This document shows, one piece after another, positions 5,912 to 8,094 of a DNA stretch of 8,094 bases. Origin of the DNA: an uncultured bacterium (GTDB lineage: Bacteria; Bacteroidota; Bacteroidia; Bacteroidales; Marinifilaceae); assembly GCA_905215395.1 (NCBI GenBank), contig CAJMQA010000161.1:1-8094 (forward strand), in the 5' to 3' direction. Both the position numbers and the translations under genes were made by a program. Within the stretch, counting starts at the first letter, position 1. Each line of letters begins with the position of its first letter. Below the pieces are notes generated by a model. It was not told the origin of the DNA. It saw only the letters and a program-made list of their open reading frames with translations, and made no database searches.

Positions 5912-5939
5912 ATCGGTTAAAGATCAGAAAGAACTTTTC

Positions 5940-6512
5940 ATGGACTTGCGTATTACAGATGAAGATGCTTTTATCCGTCGGCTAAATGATGGGGATGTGC
6001 AGGCATTTGAACTTATTTTTCATAAGTATTATGCCTCTTTGTGTTTTTTTGCCGGTAAATTTGTAAAAGATGAGGAAGCTGCTAAAGATGTGGTTCAGGA
6101 GGTTTTTATCCGTTTTTACGAAAAAGAGGTAAATTTCCCCAATCTACTCGCCCTGAAATCTTTCCTGTTTAGCTGTGTCCAGAATAAGGCCCTGAATTAT
6201 CTGGAAAAAATCAATATCCGGACGGCGATACGGCAAAAACTGGAACAACCCGAAAGTGAAGAGCAGGAATATTTTTACCATCAGGTTGAAGCAGAAATTT
6301 TCGAGCAGATTTTTTCGACGATTGAAGAACTTCCGTCGGAATGCCGCCGGATTTTTAAAATGAGTTATATTGAACATCTGGATATTTCTGAAATTATGAG
6401 GCAACTGAATATTGCCGAATCTACCGTTAAAACACAGCGCCAGCGAGCGAAAAAATTCCTGCGGGAACGTCTTCAGCACCTTTATCCTTTGGTTGTACTT
6501 TTGTTTTTTTGA
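5940..6512 (+). CDS. ECF-type RNA polymerase sigma-70 factor (SusC/D-associated FecI-like family)
   Basis: This 190-residue ECF sigma factor directs RNA polymerase to the genes of a TonB-dependent uptake locus once its anti-sigma factor is signalled. The sigma-2 region spans about 20-90: DGDVQAFELIFHKYYASLCF, then DEEAAKDVVQEVFIRFYEKE (44-63, core binding and -10 recognition), then LKSFLFSCVQNKALNYLEK. A linker of about 30 acidic and polar residues follows. Sigma-4 spans about 128-180: EELPSECRRIFKMSYIEHL and the helix-turn-helix SEIMRQLNIAESTVKTQRQR (150-169). There is no region 1.1 or sigma-3, as expected. The last nine residues, YPLVVLLFF, are unusually hydrophobic and are encoded by a T-rich end. 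The ATG at 5940 places the protein start just before the sigma-2 domain. FecR lies 65 bases downstream on the same strand. Confidence 0.95.
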   Translation: MDLRITDEDAFIRRLNDGDVQAFELIFHKYYASLCFFAGKFVKDEEAAKDVVQEVFIRFYEKEVNFPNLLALKSFLFSCVQNKALNYLEKINIRTAIRQKLEQPESEEQEYFYHQVEAEIFEQIFSTIEELPSECRRIFKMSYIEHLDISEIMRQLNIAESTVKTQRQRAKKFLRERLQHLYPLVVLLFF

Positions 6513-6528
6513 AAAAAATTATTTTTTT
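6512..6528 (+). repeat. A7-TTA-T7 perfect hairpin between sigma and anti-sigma genes
   Basis: Seven A (6512-6518), TTA, and seven T (6522-6528) form a small all-AT inverted repeat that begins on the last base of the sigma stop codon; a further T7 run (6503-6509) precedes it inside the coding end. The stem is too weak for a classical terminator but could slow or attenuate transcription into fecR. The rest of the 65-base gap (6529-6577) is pyrimidine-rich up to about 6560 and then A-rich, with no recognised element. Confidence 0.35.
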
Positions 6529-6577
6529 CTTGTCATCCTTTTGCTTTCCTTATCGGTTCTAGAGATAAAATAAAAAA

Positions 6578-7741
6578 ATGACATCAAAGAAATATACTCC
6601 TCAGGAAATTGCCCGTCTGATCCTGGCTTGCCGCCAGAATCAGGCTGAAGCAGAACAATGGGAAAAATTACAGGAATGGCTCGAAGAGTGTGAAGAGAAC
6701 CGGCGGTTTTATGATTCCCTGAAATCCCGGACTTATCGGGAGGCCGGACTAAAAGAATATCTGCATTATGATTCCCGCCAGGACTGGAAGCAGGTGAAAG
6801 AAAAGATTTCTCCCCGGAAACGGATGCGAATCCTGAAGATATTACCTTATGCTGCAATGATTACCTTAATTGTGGGAATCGGAATCATTGCTCTTTATAA
6901 TAAATCACATCAGTCCCAACCTTTATTGGTTGAAAAGCAAGAGATCGCCCCCGGTTCTTCCAGGGCTCAGCTGATTCTGGCCAATGGCCAAAGGATTGAA
7001 CTGGAAGCTGCCGGTGATACCCTTTGCCGGGAAATCGACGGTCAGACTTTTGTCAATGACGGTAAACAGCTGGCCTACGAATCCGGAGAGAGGGTTCAAA
7101 TGGCGCAGATACATACATTGAAAATCCCGAGAGGGGGGGAATATAAAGTTATTCTGGCCGATGGAACAAAAGTTTGGTTGAATGCAGAATCAGAGCTGAA
7201 TTATCCGGATGCTTTCACCCAGGATGTCCGGAAGGTTACGTTGTCCGGTGAAGCTTATTTTGAGGTGGTAAAAGATACGGCTCGTCCCTTTTATGTCAAG
7301 GTGGGGGATATGGAAGTGAAGGTGCTGGGAACCTCTTTCAATATATCGGCTTATCCGGGTTGCAAGCGGCAGACAACCCTGGTGGAAGGACGGGTGGCTG
7401 TTGGTCTGAAACAACAGCATGTGGTCATTACTCCCGGTCAGCAAGTGACCGAAACTCCCGAAGGATTGAAAATCAGCCGGGTGAATGTTGGGAACTATGT
7501 TGCCTGGAAGGAAAGACGTTTTGTCTATGAAGATAAACTGCTGGAAGAAGTATTGGAGGATTTACAGCGTTGGTATGATGTGGAAGTGTTTATTGCCAAT
7601 GATGGAATCCGGGATCTTCACCTGACAGCTAATCTTCCGAAATATGAGAATATGGAAAAGGTGCTGGAAATTGTAGAATATGCAGCTTGCGTAAAATTTG
7701 AGGTGAAGGGCAGGACAGTCGTTGTACGCCTTGATAAATAA
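6578..7741 (+). CDS. FecR-family anti-sigma factor
   Basis: A single-pass inner-membrane anti-sigma protein of 387 residues, of usual size for Bacteroidota. Residues 1-84 are cytoplasmic and should bind the adjacent sigma factor; this part is charged and helical (AEQWEKLQEWLEECEENRRF). Residues 85-106 form the membrane span (ILPYAAMITLIVGIGIIALY), preceded by the basic PRKRMRILK. The periplasmic part holds the FecR domain, about 182-275, with the hallmarks IPRGGEYKVILADGTKVWLN, VTLSGEAYFEV (220-230) and VKVLGTSFNISAY (247-259). The C-terminal DUF4974-type domain, about 315-385, runs from FVYEDKLLEEVLEDLQRWY to KVLEIVEYAACVKFEVKG and is thought to contact the receptor's STN domain. It is intact and placed between the sigma factor and the TonB receptor, which fits the trans-envelope signalling scheme. 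A 7-G run (7133-7139) encodes the RGGE of the FecR motif. The start at 6578 is the first ATG after the gap. Confidence 0.95.
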   Translation: MTSKKYTPQEIARLILACRQNQAEAEQWEKLQEWLEECEENRRFYDSLKSRTYREAGLKEYLHYDSRQDWKQVKEKISPRKRMRILKILPYAAMITLIVGIGIIALYNKSHQSQPLLVEKQEIAPGSSRAQLILANGQRIELEAAGDTLCREIDGQTFVNDGKQLAYESGERVQMAQIHTLKIPRGGEYKVILADGTKVWLNAESELNYPDAFTQDVRKVTLSGEAYFEVVKDTARPFYVKVGDMEVKVLGTSFNISAYPGCKRQTTLVEGRVAVGLKQQHVVITPGQQVTETPEGLKISRVNVGNYVAWKERRFVYEDKLLEEVLEDLQRWYDVEVFIANDGIRDLHLTANLPKYENMEKVLEIVEYAACVKFEVKGRTVVVRLDK

Positions 7742-7747
7742 GAGAAA

Positions 7748-7773
7748 CAGGAAAGTGCGTCAACACTTTCCTG
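7748..7773 (+). other. Strong intergenic mRNA hairpin between fecR and the TonB receptor
   Basis: CAGGAAAGTG (7748-7757) and CACTTTCCTG (7764-7773) form a perfect 10-bp stem with the 6-base loop CGTCAA, starting six bases after the fecR stop. No T-tract follows, so it is not a standard intrinsic terminator. It more likely stabilises mRNA ends or is a processing or attenuation point setting different levels of regulator and receptor. Confidence 0.6.
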
Positions 7774-7788
7774 CTACTAACAGATAAC

Positions 7789-7805
7789 GCCCTTTGGAGG
7801 AGGGC
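7789..7805 (+). other. Small hairpin with a purine-rich loop ahead of the receptor gene
   Basis: GCCCT (7789-7793) pairs with AGGGC (7801-7805) around the loop TTGGAGG. The sequence GGAGGAGGG (7796-7804) looks like a Shine-Dalgarno site but lies about 31 bases before the ATG at 7836, too far for normal use, and part of it is locked in the stem. It may be chance or a leader regulatory element. Confidence 0.3.
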
Positions 7806-7835
7806 AATTATAAACTATTAATTCACTACAAATCT

Positions 7836-8094
7836 ATGAAAAAAAATTGTGAATCCGATGTCGGAAAAATTTCCGGCTGGGTGAAAAAAATCTGGCTGAC
7901 TATGAAATTATTAATTTGTATCCTGGTGATGGGACTTTCTTCTGTGTATGGAAGTGTGTTTTCACAGGTCAAAGTGAGTATTTCAGTAAATGATGCTTCT
8001 TTGCAGGAGGTCTTTGAAGAGTTGACTCTGCTTACAGGTTACCATTTTGTATACAGCAGTGATATGTTGCAGCATGCTGGACGGATTAGTGTGG
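7836..8094 (+). CDS. TonB-linked outer-membrane receptor, SusC/RagA type, with STN domain (3' end outside window)
   Basis: Only the first 86 codons are present, of a protein normally near 1,000-1,200 residues. The N-terminus has a long basic n-region (to about Lys24), a hydrophobic core LLICILVMGLSSVYG (25-39) and a likely signal-peptidase cut near Ser40-Gln44. From about 45 onward, QVKVSISVNDASLQEVFEEL, then TGYHFVYSSDMLQHAGRISV, matches the STN (secretin/TonB short N-terminal) domain. This domain passes the substrate-bound signal to FecR in the periplasm. The long n-region followed by a second Met at 23 is common in Bacteroidales receptors of this type. The ATG at 7836 is chosen because it is the first in frame after 94 non-coding bases; an internal start at Met23 would still give a signal peptide. 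A SusD-type lipoprotein partner would be expected just downstream but is outside the window. Substrate unknown. Confidence 0.88.
   Translation, partial: MKKNCESDVGKISGWVKKIWLTMKLLICILVMGLSSVYGSVFSQVKVSISVNDASLQEVFEELTLLTGYHFVYSSDMLQHAGRISV

Overview
The window reads as chromosomal DNA of an anaerobic Bacteroidota, order Bacteroidales; Odoribacteraceae is a guess from protein style only. Three things point there. The promoters have the TTTG / TAnnTTTG form typical of that phylum. Start codons lack clear Shine-Dalgarno sequences. The right end carries an ECF sigma factor, a FecR anti-sigma factor and a SusC/RagA-type TonB receptor, which is a signature Bacteroidota module.

Left part (1-3572, plus strand): a tightly packed run that looks like one transcription unit. 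It holds the end of ffh (signal recognition particle GTPase, M domain), folD (one-carbon folate metabolism), a fused SpmA/SpmB-like membrane protein with two nucleoside-recognition (Gate) halves, and a divergent mnmA (tRNA 2-thiouridylase). Gaps are 17, 9 and 0 bases. These are housekeeping functions; the membrane protein has no assigned role in a non-sporulating organism.

Middle (3573-4460): a non-coding stretch. It starts with a 167-nt imperfect inverted repeat (3605-3771) that I interpret as a 6S-like (SsrS) RNA. A lone tRNA-Trp(CCA) follows, with its own likely promoter and an A-run/hairpin/T-run terminator. About 400 bases of AT-rich DNA come next, where only a doubtful small minus-strand ORF can be proposed.

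Centre-right (4461-5849): two convergent inner-membrane protein genes, a MarC-family protein (plus) and a TauE/SafE (TSUP) family protein (minus). Their 3' ends overlap by 9 bases. The TSUP gene and the sigma factor gene diverge from a 90-base region in which two good promoters interleave.

Right end (5940-8094, plus): ECF sigma factor, FecR-type anti-sigma factor with one membrane span, then the start of a TonB-linked outer-membrane receptor with a signal peptide and an STN domain, cut by the window edge. By analogy with FecA/FecR/FecI, substrate binding at the receptor would be relayed through its STN domain to FecR, freeing the sigma factor to transcribe the uptake locus. The substrate cannot be read from this window.

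I found no mobile element, CRISPR array or phage gene. Nothing here looks like a wholly new protein system; the best second-look item is the structured RNA between mnmA and tRNA-Trp.
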